From NCBI GenBank assembly GCA_030267565.1, contig BRXU01000015.1:1363001-1427000 (forward strand): a stretch of DNA of 64,000 nt. Direction: 5' to 3'. Source of the stretch: Pleodorina starrii. Its lineage: Eukaryota > Chlorophyta > Chlorophyceae > Chlamydomonadales > Volvocaceae. Below the pieces are notes generated by a model, which saw nothing but the letters and a program-made list of their open reading frames with translations, ran no database searches and had not been told where the DNA came from. How positions within the stretch are numbered: the stretch's first letter is position 1; each line of letters begins with the position of its first letter. Shown here piece after piece: positions 10,264 through 22,400 of the stretch. Both the position numbers and the translations under genes were made by a program.

Positions 10264-13055
10264 CTAGGTGAGCAGTATGATGAGCAGCACCGACACGACG
10301 ACGGCCGCCAGCAGCCACAGCCACAGACACCTGTTGCGCACCGCCCGGCTGCTGCGGGAGGCCGCCACCAGCTCCTGCTGACCCTCCTTCACCCGCTCAG
10401 CCACCGAGGTGATGTGCGTGTCCACAGTCTGGAGCTGCTCACCCTGGGGGGGAGGGAGGGGAGGGGAGGGGGTTGGGCGGGGAGGGAGGGGCATTAAGAT
10501 GACGTCATCGGTCATCGGGGCGATGGGACGGAGGCGACGTTAGCGGACATAGACTCGTCAGGCCTCCTCACCCCAGCCCTTCACCAGCTTTCTTTCCCCA
10601 CCCCCATACCACCCTCCGCTGCGGTATGTCGTTCTCACTATCCCCCTGCCGCCGCCTCCCCCTCCCGGCCGCCTCCGCCTCCCCCTCCCTCCCCCACCTG
10701 GTCCGCAATGAGCACCGCCAGGTCCTGGAACATCTCATTGACCTCCCCGATCTGCCGCTGGATCTCAGCAATACCCGCATCCCGCTCCTCAATAAGGGCC
10801 TCGTGGTAGCGAACACTGTCCTCCAGGGAAGCCACCTGGGGGGGATGGGGGCCGGGGCGGGGGGGCGGGTCGGGCAGGGTAGGGTAGCACGGGGTGGCCC
10901 TGGCGGTTCGTTAGGGATTGTTGGGAGGTTTGACGCCGAGACCGCTTTCGGCTGGTTGACGACACACACACCCGCAGAAAGTCTGGTCTGGTCTGGCCTG
11001 GTCTGGTTGGGTCCCGCTGCTTCCCTCCACGCCTCCCCCGCCATGTAGGCGCCGTCCGCCTCCGCAGTCGGCACTGCCACCACCTCATACGCCCCTCCCC
11101 ATTCTTCCCTCTTCCCTTTCGTCAGCTGCTATGGGCGCTACAAGACCCCCACCTCACGGCCTGACTCCCTTCCGCTTCTTCCCCGCCACAACGCGGCCGT
11201 TCCCTCCCTCCCTCCCTCTTCCTCTTCCTCTCCCCCCTCCAGCCGCCCTCCACCCACCTCCGCCTGCTGCTGCGCCTGCTTGCGCACCGCCGCCTCGATG
11301 TCGTCCTCGCGGGGGGCGGAGGCGGACGGCCCCGCAGCCACGCCGCCGTCCGCGCCCAGCAGCGGCGTCCGCGCGGATGGCTCGCCCCACCCTGCTGGGG
11401 CAGAGCCGCACCAGTGCAGCCGCACCAGTGCAGCCGCACCAGTGCAGTGCGGGTCGGGCTCACAACTTTGGGATTGCGGCAGCGGCAGAGGTAGTCGCCC
11501 CGCTAGCGCCAGCCAAAGGCTCGAGCGGATACCGGTAAGTAAGCAGGAACGAGCCCCTAACTAGCTACCCAGCTACCTAGCTACCTAGCAACCTAAGGAG
11601 GGCGGGAGGCTGGGTTCCACCGCACCGCTGCCCCACCCTCGACCCTGGCCCTCCTCTCCCCTCCCCAGCCCCAGCCCCAGCCTCAGCCGGCCGCCCTACC
11701 GCCCCACCTCCTGCGGGCCCTCTCCGGGAGCTGGGCGGTTGGCGGGGCAGTGACGCCGCCTCCCGCTCCGCCGCAATCCGCTGTACGGACTTGTAGTCCT
11801 GCACGTACGGCAAACGGAGGAACGGCAAGCGGAGGTGCGCGAATGTGTGTGTGTGTGTGTGAGTGTGTGTGATGGGGGCCTGGGGGGAGGGGGGATACGG
11901 CAAACGGGCGTCCACATCCCAAGCCAAGACCGCATCCACGGGCGGGCGTCAGCACTGGGACTGCGAGAGCCCGCCAAGAGGAGGCGCAGGAGCCCTGTCC
12001 CGGCGACCAGGTCAGCTCGGCGCTACCCGGGACACCGCCCGACGGCTTCGCCGCTCCGAAACCCACCCCCACCCCGCCAATCCGCTCCCGCTAGGCATCT
12101 ATAGCCCCCGGCACTTGCCTGCAGGATGTTGGCAAAGTCCTGCAGCAGCCGTTTGGTCTTCAGCTGCTGCTCGGGCGGGGGAGATCCCGCACCGAGGCCC
12201 GCAGCGCCGGCCGACCCGCCGGGTCGGCCTGGAGCCGCGGGCGCGCCGTCATGCAGCGCCGTGAGCTTTTCCTTGATGGTCTTTGCAAGCTGTGGACGGA
12301 GGAGCAGTAGGGGAGGGCCGGGACAGGGTTGGGCGCGTTTGTGACTCTCGAGGGCGCCTACTTTCCGGGGGCGGATGCGTGCGGGGGATTCGGGGAGCTC
12401 GGGTGTGCAAAGGCAGGCAAGCGGCCGCGGCGTGCGCGCACGTGGGATTCAGGAAACATCACGCGGAGTATGGGGCGGCTCAGCGCACTGCTAAGCGGGG
12501 GCTAACCGGGCTGCGTGGGTGCCGCGCGGGTGCGGCAGTTCATAGCATGGCGAGCTGGCTGAGTGCTTCCGGTGAGTCCCATGGGGCAGGTGGGGGTGGC
12601 CGGTAGACGGGCCCTCTACAACGCGCATGCAGCAAGGTTGCAGCGCCACTCCCGCCACCACCACAGCCCTAACCGTTATGCTTGCTTACCTCTTGGATGG
12701 TGACGTTCACATCGGCAATGGCGTGCCGGTGCTCGAGCGTGTCCTTTGCTGTACCGAGCTTATCGACCATTTTGCGGAGTTGTGTTACATTGCTTACTAG
12801 CTTGAACACCAGCCCCTCAACCTCACGCGTGGCCTGCGTCGAACGATGTCGATTAGGGTCACGAGAATCACCAACGCTTCTCGAGACATTCCCTGAGCCG
12901 CTCCAACCTGGTTCTCATAGCTAAAGAGTTCACGGCCCCCATTTCGGACGAGGTCCTGCGTGGTGCGCGTGAAATGCGAACGTTTCTGCACGTGCCAGCT
13001 CCACCAAGGCCTCCTACGCTGTGTTCAGTTTCGCAAATAGTACCTGAAAACTCAT
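10264..13055 (-). CDS. Qa-SNARE, SYP2/Pep12-like syntaxin
   Basis: Eight phase-consistent exons: 13055-13044, 12955-12908, 12833-12690, 12289-12119, 11798-11708, 11391-11258, 10835-10698 and 10443-10264. They give 305 residues, the usual syntaxin size. The start MSFQ-D matches plant SYP2 proteins and comes from a 12-nt first exon. An N-terminal helical Habc-like part precedes the SNARE motif (EIQRQIGEVNEMFQDLAVLI). The zero-layer glutamine is the Gln of ADQ, placed exactly at the last exon junction. A 21-residue C-terminal anchor ends ILLT. Known family role: target-membrane SNARE for endosome/vacuole or late Golgi fusion, with Qb, Qc and R partners. The intron after exon 4 starts GCAAGT, a GC-AG intron; no GT alternative keeps phase. 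The start codon is 400 bp from the stop codon of the next gene on the same strand. Confidence 0.92.
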
Positions 13056-13455
13056 ACTGAAAGCGCAGTCCTTCTGTTAGCCCGCGTAAGGAAGTTGCTC
13101 TGGCAAGAGGCACCGGAAGTTGTTGGCAAAAAGGCAAAATCAAAGCAAACGCGGTGCTCTAAGGTCAAAGTCACTTTCAGACGGCATGTGGCCAAATGCT
13201 GGGAAGTTCAGTGAGCAAGTATTCTTTCGTCGATTCGCGTAGTGTCAAAAGCACCTCGGCGTGAACCTGTGCACACGAGCGCTAAGCGGTGTCGAAGCTT
13301 TACTACAGTTATGACCTCCACATTTCAGCTTGCTGAGCACGTGCCGTATTGCTGCGGTCGTGGCATTCGCTCGCTAACCGTACAAACCTTTCCGACACAG
13401 GCAGTTGGGACCTTTTTCAAAACGCAACCTTTCAAAACGTCCCCGCCCCAAAAGA
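13056..13455. other. Short spacer: syntaxin promoter and FOCAD-like 3' UTR
   Basis: Both flanking genes are on the minus strand, so these 400 bp must serve as the 3' UTR of the upstream gene and as the promoter/5' UTR of the syntaxin gene. No TGTAA is visible on the minus strand. Confidence 0.5.
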
Positions 13456-16400
13456 TCACGCCTCCGCCGCGTCCACCACACCCGCCAGAGTCCGCCAGCT
13501 CAGCGCCGCGTGCAGCTGGTCATACGTATACGCGGGCAGCGCATCCCGCAGTGCCCACAGGCACGCAAGCACGACACGCAGCGCCGACGCGTCCCCATCC
13601 CGCCGCTCCGCCAAACCCTTCGCCGCCCCCGCGCCCGCAACCGCCCCCACCCAGGCCCCCACCGCCGCCACCGCCGCCGGCCCCGGCCCCGCCGCCTCCC
13701 GCCGCAGCCCTTCCCGCGCCACCGCCAGCAGCGCCTGCGCCACCGCCTCACAGGACGAGCTCCAGGGGGGGCGCGACAGCAGCCGGGGCAGAGTGTACGG
13801 CAGGCACTCCAGGGCGGCGCGCCGCGACGCTAGCGCCACGCACAGCTCCGGGGCGGCGGAGGGCACAGCGCCGGCGGCGTGGCCCACGCAGGCGGCGACC
13901 AGGGCGGCCGCCAGCTCCAGGGGCGGTCCCGGCTGCGGCGCCACGCGGGCCGCATCCAGCGTCTGCAACAGCACTTGCACCTTCGAGAGGCTCAGTGGGA
14001 GGGAGGGAGGGAGGGAGGGAGGCAGGGAGGGAGGAAGGCAGGGAGGGAGGGGCATTGATTGGGAGGGGTGCGTGGTTTCCCTCCGCACTCCTGGTTCGCA
14101 GTCCTCGCTTCCAATCCACACACCCATTAGCAGGGGCTGGACAGGCCTCCACCAAGGTCGGGCCCTGGACGGGGCTGCTCGAAGGCTGAGCAGAGCTTCG
14201 CAGTGCTAATGGCTGGGCGGTAATGGCCGGGCCGGGCCGGGCAGGGCGAGAGAGAGAGAGTTCACCAATCCTCGCGGCTCGCCTCACCTGGAAGGCCTGC
14301 GGCGTACCCGCCAGCGCCAGACTCAGAGGCACCAGCAGCGGGTCGCCGCCGACGTAGCCATCACCCGCCACCAGAGCCGCTGTCGCTGCTGCCGTACGCA
14401 CGGGCATCAGCTCCCGGTAGCTGACGTGGCCCGACGCCACCAGCACGCACCGCAGCTGCAGCGCCGCCAGGGCCCGCCCCGACGGCGGCGCGCCCTCCGG
14501 CCCCGACGTCGACGCCGACGGCTCCGTCAGCACCTGCGCCGTCAGGAAGTCCGGCCGCAGACAACGCATGCAGCACGCCGCCAGCGACCAGAGTGTCACG
14601 GCGCCCCGCGCCGCGTCAGCGGCGGCGCCGCCGCCATCCGCTGCCGCCAGGAGCCGCAGCGGTGGCGGCTCCGCCGCCGCCGCTGCCAATGGCCGCCCGG
14701 CCGGCCCGTACGACTCCCAGTCGTCGCTGCCGCCGCCGCTGACGGCGGCGGCGCCGCCGCCGCCGGCGGCCGCTCCGCTCAGCGGCGCCGCTGCCCAGGC
14801 CATCAGCTGCGCGGCCTCTCCGGGCTGCAGCGGCGGCAGGGGGGCCAGCTGCGACGCCAGCGCGGCGATTGCCGTGTGGGTAGCCTGGGTGATATCCCTG
14901 TGGGGCGGTTGCAGGTTTACAGAGCTCGCTGGGTTTTCCCTTGAACCTTGGGAAGTTGGGATACAACGGCAACGGTGACGCGAATGAGGCCTCAATTTCT
15001 CACGTATCAGTTATTCAGTATCAGTAGCAGTATCGCCCCCATCAGTATCCGTGCAAGACCCCGATCGTCACGTACCTGTGCGTGAGGGCCGTGTCCTTGG
15101 CCTGCCAGCCCCGGCACACGCCCAGCAGCCCCAACCAGCAGTGCGCGGCCAGCCACGATACCGCTCCGAAACCACCACCACCGCCACCGCCGCCGCCACC
15201 ACCACCACCGCCGGCAGCTCCTGTAGTTCCTGCGGCCGACAACGACTGCCGTACTCGTCGCAGCCAGAGAAGCTGCAGCGGCGGGTCATCCAGACCAGCT
15301 GCGCAGCTCCAGGGAACCGAGTCAGCGGCGGTGGCGGCGGCGGAGCCGCCGCCGCCCGCGTCCACGGCGGCCGCCGCCGCCGCCAGCAGCCCCGGCAGCC
15401 CCTGCACGACAGCCGCGGCACGCTTCGCCGCCAGGCTGCGCAGCAGCGCCGTCAGGCGTGCCAGTACGAGCGCCTGTACGGCCGGCGGCAGCGCCGCGAA
15501 GCGCGCCGGCGCGACCAGCTCCTCCAGCAGGGCGCCCAGGCCCAGCGACGGCACCGACCCGTGGGTCAGTGTCATCAGCAGCGTCGCCGCCAGCAGCCGC
15601 TCGCCGGCGGCAGCCGTCTGGCTCTCCGGGCCGGCCGCTGCGGCGGTGGCTCGGGCCAGCAGCGCGCGGCAGGCGGTCGGCCAGTCGGCTGCTGGCAGTG
15701 CGGGCGCGGCAGCTAGCGCCAGGAGGGTATCGGAGAGGCAGCCCAGCGGGAGGGCGCCCAGTCGGGACCTGGAGCGGGGGGCCGGGGGCCGAAGGGCCGA
15801 GGGGACAGGGGGGTTAGGGTGTTCAGGAAGGCAAGCTTTCAGGCTGACAGACGAAAGCAGAGGAAACGCGGTCCCTCTCGGATCCGGATCCGGATCCGGA
15901 TCCTGCGCTGCCTGCCGGTGCGGTCACGTGTGCTGCCGGCCGGGAAGGGACGGGACGGGACCAGGGACTGCGCGGGCAAGAGGCGCGGGCCGAGGAGAGG
16001 GAAGGGAAGCGGGACGGCTGCCTCTTTGCGTCGGGCGATAAACGAGGGGCGGGATCGGGACAGGCCTACGGTTACCCCTCCGGCTGCGGTAAACCCCTCT
16101 GGTGGCTGTGGTTACCTGTCCATCAGGGCCGCGACAAGCGGCCGCACGGCGCCGTCAGGCGGGTACAAGCTCAGCGGCTTGGGACCCCCGGCTCCCGCCG
16201 CGCCTCCGCCGCCGCCACCACCCGCCGCCGCCGCTGCCGCGGCGGCCCCTGACCGGCCGTCGGCCCCGGAACCGCCGGCCGTCGCCGCCGCCGCTGCGCC
16301 GCCGCCACCGCCTGACGGCCCCACGCCGTCGTCGCCGCCGTCCTCCGCCGCGTCGACGGCGGCGGAGACGGCGGCCAGGTGGAAGGCCGCCGCTGCACTG

Positions 16401-19400
16401 ACCCACGGGTCGGTGTCCTCCGTCGCCAGGCGCTCCAGCGCGCGCACGGCGGCCTTTGCGGGCACCAGGTGCTCCGGCTGCGACAAAAGACCTTCAGAAT
16501 GGAGGAAATGGAGAGGGGGACAACAAAGAGTGAGTGCAACGCGACATGGGTGTTGGCTGCTGCAACCGGTGCCAGGTTGCTGCACCAAGATGACCGAAGA
16601 TGGCCGAACGAGAAAGGGGGAAAGACAAACAACAGCCCTCGCAGTTTGGCCGCCGCTGTGTGTCTGAGTGTGTTGTTTTTTGCGTTGAGAGGAGGCACTC
16701 CTGTCTCCTAACTGCTAACTGCTAACTGCCAAGTGCTCACCCGAGCCGATAGCTCCCGGCGGAATGGGCGCCAGTGCATCCACTTGGCTGGCCGGCGGCG
16801 GCAGCAACACCGCCGTCAGGCCCGCCACCGCACCCATCCGCGCCGCTGCCGTGTGCGGGCCCTTTACGCCCGCCATCACCGCTGCTGCGCCGGCGTCAGC
16901 GCCGGCGTCAGCGGCGGCGGCGGTGCCGCCAGCCTGCTGCGCCAACTCCGAGACCAGCGCCGCCAGCGCAGCAACCGCCTCGCCGCCGCCGCCGCCGCCG
17001 CCGCCGTCATCAGCGGCGCCCGGCCGCGGCTTCGTCGTCGACGCCGCCGACACCAGGAGACCGAGCTCCGAGACCAGGTCGGATGTCAGCAATCCCTGCC
17101 GCAGCGCCGCCACAGCCACGCAGCCCAGGCAGTAGGCGGCGGCGCCACGGACGCGGCCGTCGACAGCAGCGGCGGCGGCGACGCCGCCGCCGCCACCGCC
17201 GGCCCCGCACAGCGCCATCGCGGTTCTCAAGAGGGACGTCAGCTCCAGTGGCGCCATCTGCTGATACCGCATCACCTCAGGCGCCAGCGCCGCCGCCGCC
17301 TCCAGCGCCGCCACCGCCGCCGCCGCCGCGGCGGCGCCATCCTCTGCGCCGTCGCCGCCGCCGCCGCCGCCGGCGGCGGCGGCTGTCCCCACCAGCGCCG
17401 CCAGCAGGCCAGGCAGCGCGCCCGCCGGCAGGCCGTGCGCGCGGTTGATGTCGCACAACAGGCTGACCAGCGCCACTGCCGTACCGGGCAGTACCTCCTG
17501 CTCGTCCACCTCGTCCTTGAGCGGTCGCGGCGCCCTGCCGTACGACGACGTCGAGGCCTCGTCCTGCGGCGGCCAGCCCGGCGGCATGCCGTCGGCGGCC
17601 AGCGCCGCCAGCGGTGCCGCCAGCTCCGGGCACAGCGCCCCCAGGTTGGCGGCGAGGCAGGACACCGCCTCAGCCACCGCCAGGAGCTCCCTGGAGTGAT
17701 GGCCGCCGTCGTCACCGCCACCTGCGGCGCAGCGTCGTAGTCCGATACGGCCAGGACCCCTCAGTCGTGATGTGATGTGATGCGGCCCCCTCCCAGCTCT
17801 CCCATACCGGGGGATAGCAATGACCGAGAACTGCAGAGCCAAGTGACCAAATGGAGACGGATCCACACACGGGGGCGAGGAGGTCCCCAGGAGCGGCCGC
17901 GGCACGTACGAATCACCGACCAAACTGACCGACGAAGGGCACAGCACAGCTCAGCACAGGATAGCACAGCACAGCACAGCCACGTCAGACAGCTGCGGCA
18001 CCCCCCCGCCCTCCCTCCAGCTCAGAGCTCACCTGTGCGGATGTAGATGGCCGGGTCAGCCGCCAGACTGCCCGCCAGCACCGCCAGACCCGTCGCGGCG
18101 GCGGAGCGCACCACCGCACTCGACCCCGCCAGCAGCTGAGCCCGCAGCTCGCCGAGCACCTGAGGAGGGAGGAAGGGAGGGAGGGATACGGGGAGAGAGG
18201 GTGAGGTAGGTAGAGAGGGAGGGAGATTGTGTCTCTTGAATGTGTGTGTGCAATGAGGTGGAAAGGGCGGGAGGGCGGGAGGGCGGCTGAGTTGAAGGGA
18301 GGGCGGGCGGCTGAGTTGAAGGGAGGGCGGGAGGGTGAGTTGAAGGGAGGGTGAAGGGAGGGAGGCCGCTGGCCTCGGCCGGCAGCTGTGGTGTCGGGGG
18401 GATGAAAGGCGTGTCGTGTCCAGTGCAGCAGTTTTCTCCTTCCGGGCCAAACATCCTTCCAAAAGGCCAAAGGGGGAACGGACCTTACGAAGCCCTCTCT
18501 CTCGCCCTCTCTAGGCTCCTCGGGTGGGAGGGTGACCGGGTGGATACCGAGTCACCCTCCCACGGCCACTGCTGGTGCCCCAGGGCCCCGGACACCCAAC
18601 CGCAACAGTAGTCCCGGCCAAACGTCGCCCTGAAACTCTAAAACATTAATACCGCAAAACCCTACCCCCCGCCTCACCTGCTGCCTCGCCCCCCAGTCGG
18701 TGGGGTGCAGTCTGCTAGCCGCCAGAGCCGACCCCACCAGCGCACTGCGGGAGATGCCCGAGGAGCGGCCGGACTGGGCCTGAAAACGGTTGGCGGTTGG
18801 TACGGGGCAGTTGGAAGGAGTTATTCGATGGACGGATGGAAGGGGGCTGTGTGTGGTGGGGGCGGGCACCAGCAGAGAAACGACGGTGTGTGACGGCTTG
18901 AGCTGGCGCCCTTTTAGTGACACGGCACAACGAAAGCAGTCACGGCAAAGCGGGTGGCAGCGCGTGTGGAAGAAGCGCGACCCACGGGTCATGTCATGTG
19001 CCGCCGCGCCTTTTCAACCTCCCCTCCCTCGACCTGACGTACCTGTAGCAGCAACTTGGATGTCAAGGAGCTGACGTCAGCCTCAGGCAGTCCCTCCGCC
19101 GTCAGGCACAACGCACCCGTCGCCAGGCCGACGCCCTCCAGCACCGCCGCCGGCGCGGCGGCGGCGGCGGCGGCGGCGCCGCTGGCTCCCGTCCCGCCGG
19201 TGCCGTCCCACTCGCTCAGCATCGCCGCCGCCACCTCCGTCGCCGTCAGGCCCGTGTCGTACATCCAGTGCCGTACGAAAGCCGTCCACGCCTGCACCGC
19301 CAGCCTGGCATGCCAGTGCCCCCGCCAGGAGAGCCGCCGCAGCCCGTCGCGCAGCCGCGCACCGTACGCGTCGCGCGCCTCGGCGGCGGCGCGCTTGGCG

Positions 19401-22400
19401 CTGGCGGCGACCGCCGCCGCACTGGCGCCCGGCGGCAGAGGCGGCGGCGGCGGACGGCTGTAGCAAAAAAGTGTCGCGCCGGGGTGGAAGCTGCCGGCAG
19501 CGGCCGCGCCGCCGCCGCCGTGTGCGCGGCCGGCGCGGCCGCCGCCGCCGCCACCTCCGCCGTCGGCGCCGCCAGCCAGCAGCAGCTTGGGGATGCGACC
19601 CAGGAGGCGGCCGCGCAGCGCCCGGGCCTCGCGGGCGGTGGCGGCGGCGGCGAATGCCGTACCTTTGCCGCCGCCGCCGCCGCCGGGCACGTCGACGGCG
19701 CCAGCTGCGCCCGCGGGTCCCGCGTCGGGCTGCTGCTGTACGGCATCCGACGTGGGCTGCGTCAGCAGGAGCCTGATCAGGATAGGAAGAGGTTGGATGA
19801 AATACGGCATCAACAGTTTGGAGTGCGGTTGCGACGGCTGCAGGGCCATAACCGATGTCCTCATTAGGCAACAGTCAGCGGCGCCCGCAGTCGCGATCAG
19901 GCGCGCCTGGAAGCTCGCGCCGCTTTGGCCGCCACAGTCCAACAGAGCTCCTCGATGTAGCCGCCCCCGGACCGATCTGTGTTACCCCGCTCATGCAAGA
20001 AAACCACCAACCTACAAAACCTCCACGTCAGCGGACCTGAAGAGCGCGGCCTCGCGCCCCCCTTCCCCACCGCGGCGCACGGCCCACGTGCCTGCGGCGG
20101 TTGGCGTGCTCGAAGCGCAGCGCCACGGCGGCCATGCCGCGAGCCGCCTCACTGACCCGTGGGTCGGTCTCACTCAGCAGGGGCGCCGTGTACTGGCTCA
20201 ACGGCCGCAGGACCTGGGTCCAAGGGGGGTCAAAAGGTCCAATGGGGTTGGAACGGGTTGAAAGTGAAACACGTCATCAGGAGAGGGAGGGAGGGTCGAC
20301 ATTTTGCCCTTTGTAGTGTGGTGTGGTGTGCTGGACCGCAGAGCTTAGCTAGCTTTGAATGTCCCGTTGGTCCACCCGTCATTCCTCCAAGTCCTCTTCC
20401 TCCTCGCTCTTCACCGCCCACTTCCGCCACTCCCCCCGGCCCTCTCCCACACACACCGCCCCCGCACCGCCCCCTCACAGGCTCCGGCCTATCCGTGGAT
20501 ACCCTCCCCCCCTCCCCCGCCCAACACACCCCACACACACATCCCGCCCCTCGCCGCCCTCACCTGCAGCTTCTCGAGCAGATCGGGCGGGTAGCGGCTG
20601 ATGGCCCCGTAGGCAGCAACCCGGACCTGCACCCACAACAAAGACCACACAGAACACATAACACGGCAATCGCCGCTGTCATGACCCCAAACAGCACTGC
20701 AGCAGCTATGCAGGCGCCGCGGCCGAGATTGGGTGTCGGGTGACCGGATGCGAACGCCGCGGTCGTGGCCGCAGACACGCACACACACCCACACGCACGC
20801 GCCCTCACGCACACACACCCCCACGCGCGTACGTGTGCGCCCACCTCAGCCTCCGGGTGCCTCGCCGCCGCCCAGAGCACGTCCGCAATGGCCGCCGCCT
20901 TGTCCGGGTAGGCCTCCGCATCGAGTGACCCGTGGGTCAGCAGCGCCACCCAGCGACTCGCCACCAGCGGACTGGGGGGCAGCCCGGGGTGCCACCTGCC
21001 AGGGGCAGCCCAACCAATGATACGGATTAGCCACCCATCCATCCTGCCGTTCATTCGTGGGTCACCACCTCCCGCCCGCCCACCCGCCAGTACCAACTTC
21101 GCAACGCACGCACATGCACCACCTCCACCTCCCCTCCCTCCCTCCCCTCCCTCCCGCTACTGCCCACCTGTGCACCACGCCGTACGCCTTGTAGAAGTCC
21201 ATCACGTCCTCCTCCGCCAGCACCGCCAGCGCCTCCAGACCCAGTGCGGCGGCGGGAGGGCAGTCGGGGTCGCGGATGGACTGCTGCAGCGCAGACACAA
21301 GCTCCAGGCCCCTGGTGAGGTGAGGTGAGGTGAGGTCAGGGGGAGAGGGGAGAGGGAGATGGGGCGGAGGGCGGAAAGGGGACGGACAGAGGGCCGCGGC
21401 CAGCGCGCAGGCGCCTGATGCGGTGGTCAGATCAGGTCAGGTGAAGGTCGGGTGAAAGTCAGGTGAAGGTCGGGTCGGATGAAGGTCAGGTCGGGTGCAA
21501 GAGCGCCCGGTCGCGGCGCCAGGCACACAGGCAAGCACGCTCGGCCGCCCGCACGCTCCGTTGCGAGTAGCCAAGCTCACTCGCCGAGTCTAATCCCCTC
21601 CCCCTCTCCAGGCTCCTGCGTGTCTGTCGGCCTGCCAGCAGCCACCCGACCACCCACCCTCCCACCCGCCCACCCACCCGACCACCCACCCTCCCACCCA
21701 GCCACCCACCCACCCACCCACCCACCCACCCACCCTCCCACCCGCCCACCCACCCGCCCACCCACCCTCCCACCCAGCCACCCACCCACCCACTCACCCT
21801 CCCACCCGCCCACCCGCCCACCCACCCGCCCACCCAGCCACCCACCCACCCACCCACCCACCCACTCACCCTCCTATCCTTTTCTACCACCCACTCACCC
21901 ACCCCCCCGCCCACCCGCCCACCCACCCGACCACCCACCCTCCCACCCACCCACCCACCCCCCCACTCACCCTCCCACCCGCCCACCCAGCCCCCCACCC
22001 CACCTGGTCGGGTCCCGGTCGCACACGGCCCTCAGCAGCGCGGCCCGGGTGACCCTCAGACCGGGTGGTGGCTCCCGGGCCCCCGGGGCGGTGAGGCCGT
22101 TGAGGGCCGCCTCCACCTGGGGCCAACACCGGCCTGGAGGGGAGGGGAGGGGTGGGGGGCGGGGGGCGGGGCGGGCGGGGGGCGGGGGGCGGGTGGGGTG
22201 GGGGCAGCTGGGGAGGTGGACGGAGGGACCGCAGCGAAGTCTGTGTTTCACCCTCCGGGATGTGGGCTCAGCCGGTTGGTGGTGGTGATGGTGATGGTGA
22301 TGGTGGTGGTTGCTGTGGGCTCCCGACCCTCAGATGGAAGGGTAAAAGAGCCAGCAGGCCAGCTGGCCCTTAGTGCACCGCACCGGAGACGACCTCAAGG

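Noticed and set aside
13748..14995. 415-codon minus-strand ORF as a separate gene
   Set aside because: It reads through an intron and changes frame relative to the conserved last exon. The true exons 14897-14288 and 13980-13456 fit the FOCAD-like gene.
20088..20092. GC donor (CAG then GCACGT) at FOCAD-like exon 13 counted as a GC-AG intron
   Set aside because: A GT donor four bases further, paired with the acceptor before 19837, is equally in phase, so the evidence is ambiguous.
21486..22000. CCCACCCG array considered as a CRISPR-like or minisatellite locus
   Set aside because: It is a plain tetranucleotide tract within a spliced intron, with no spacers.
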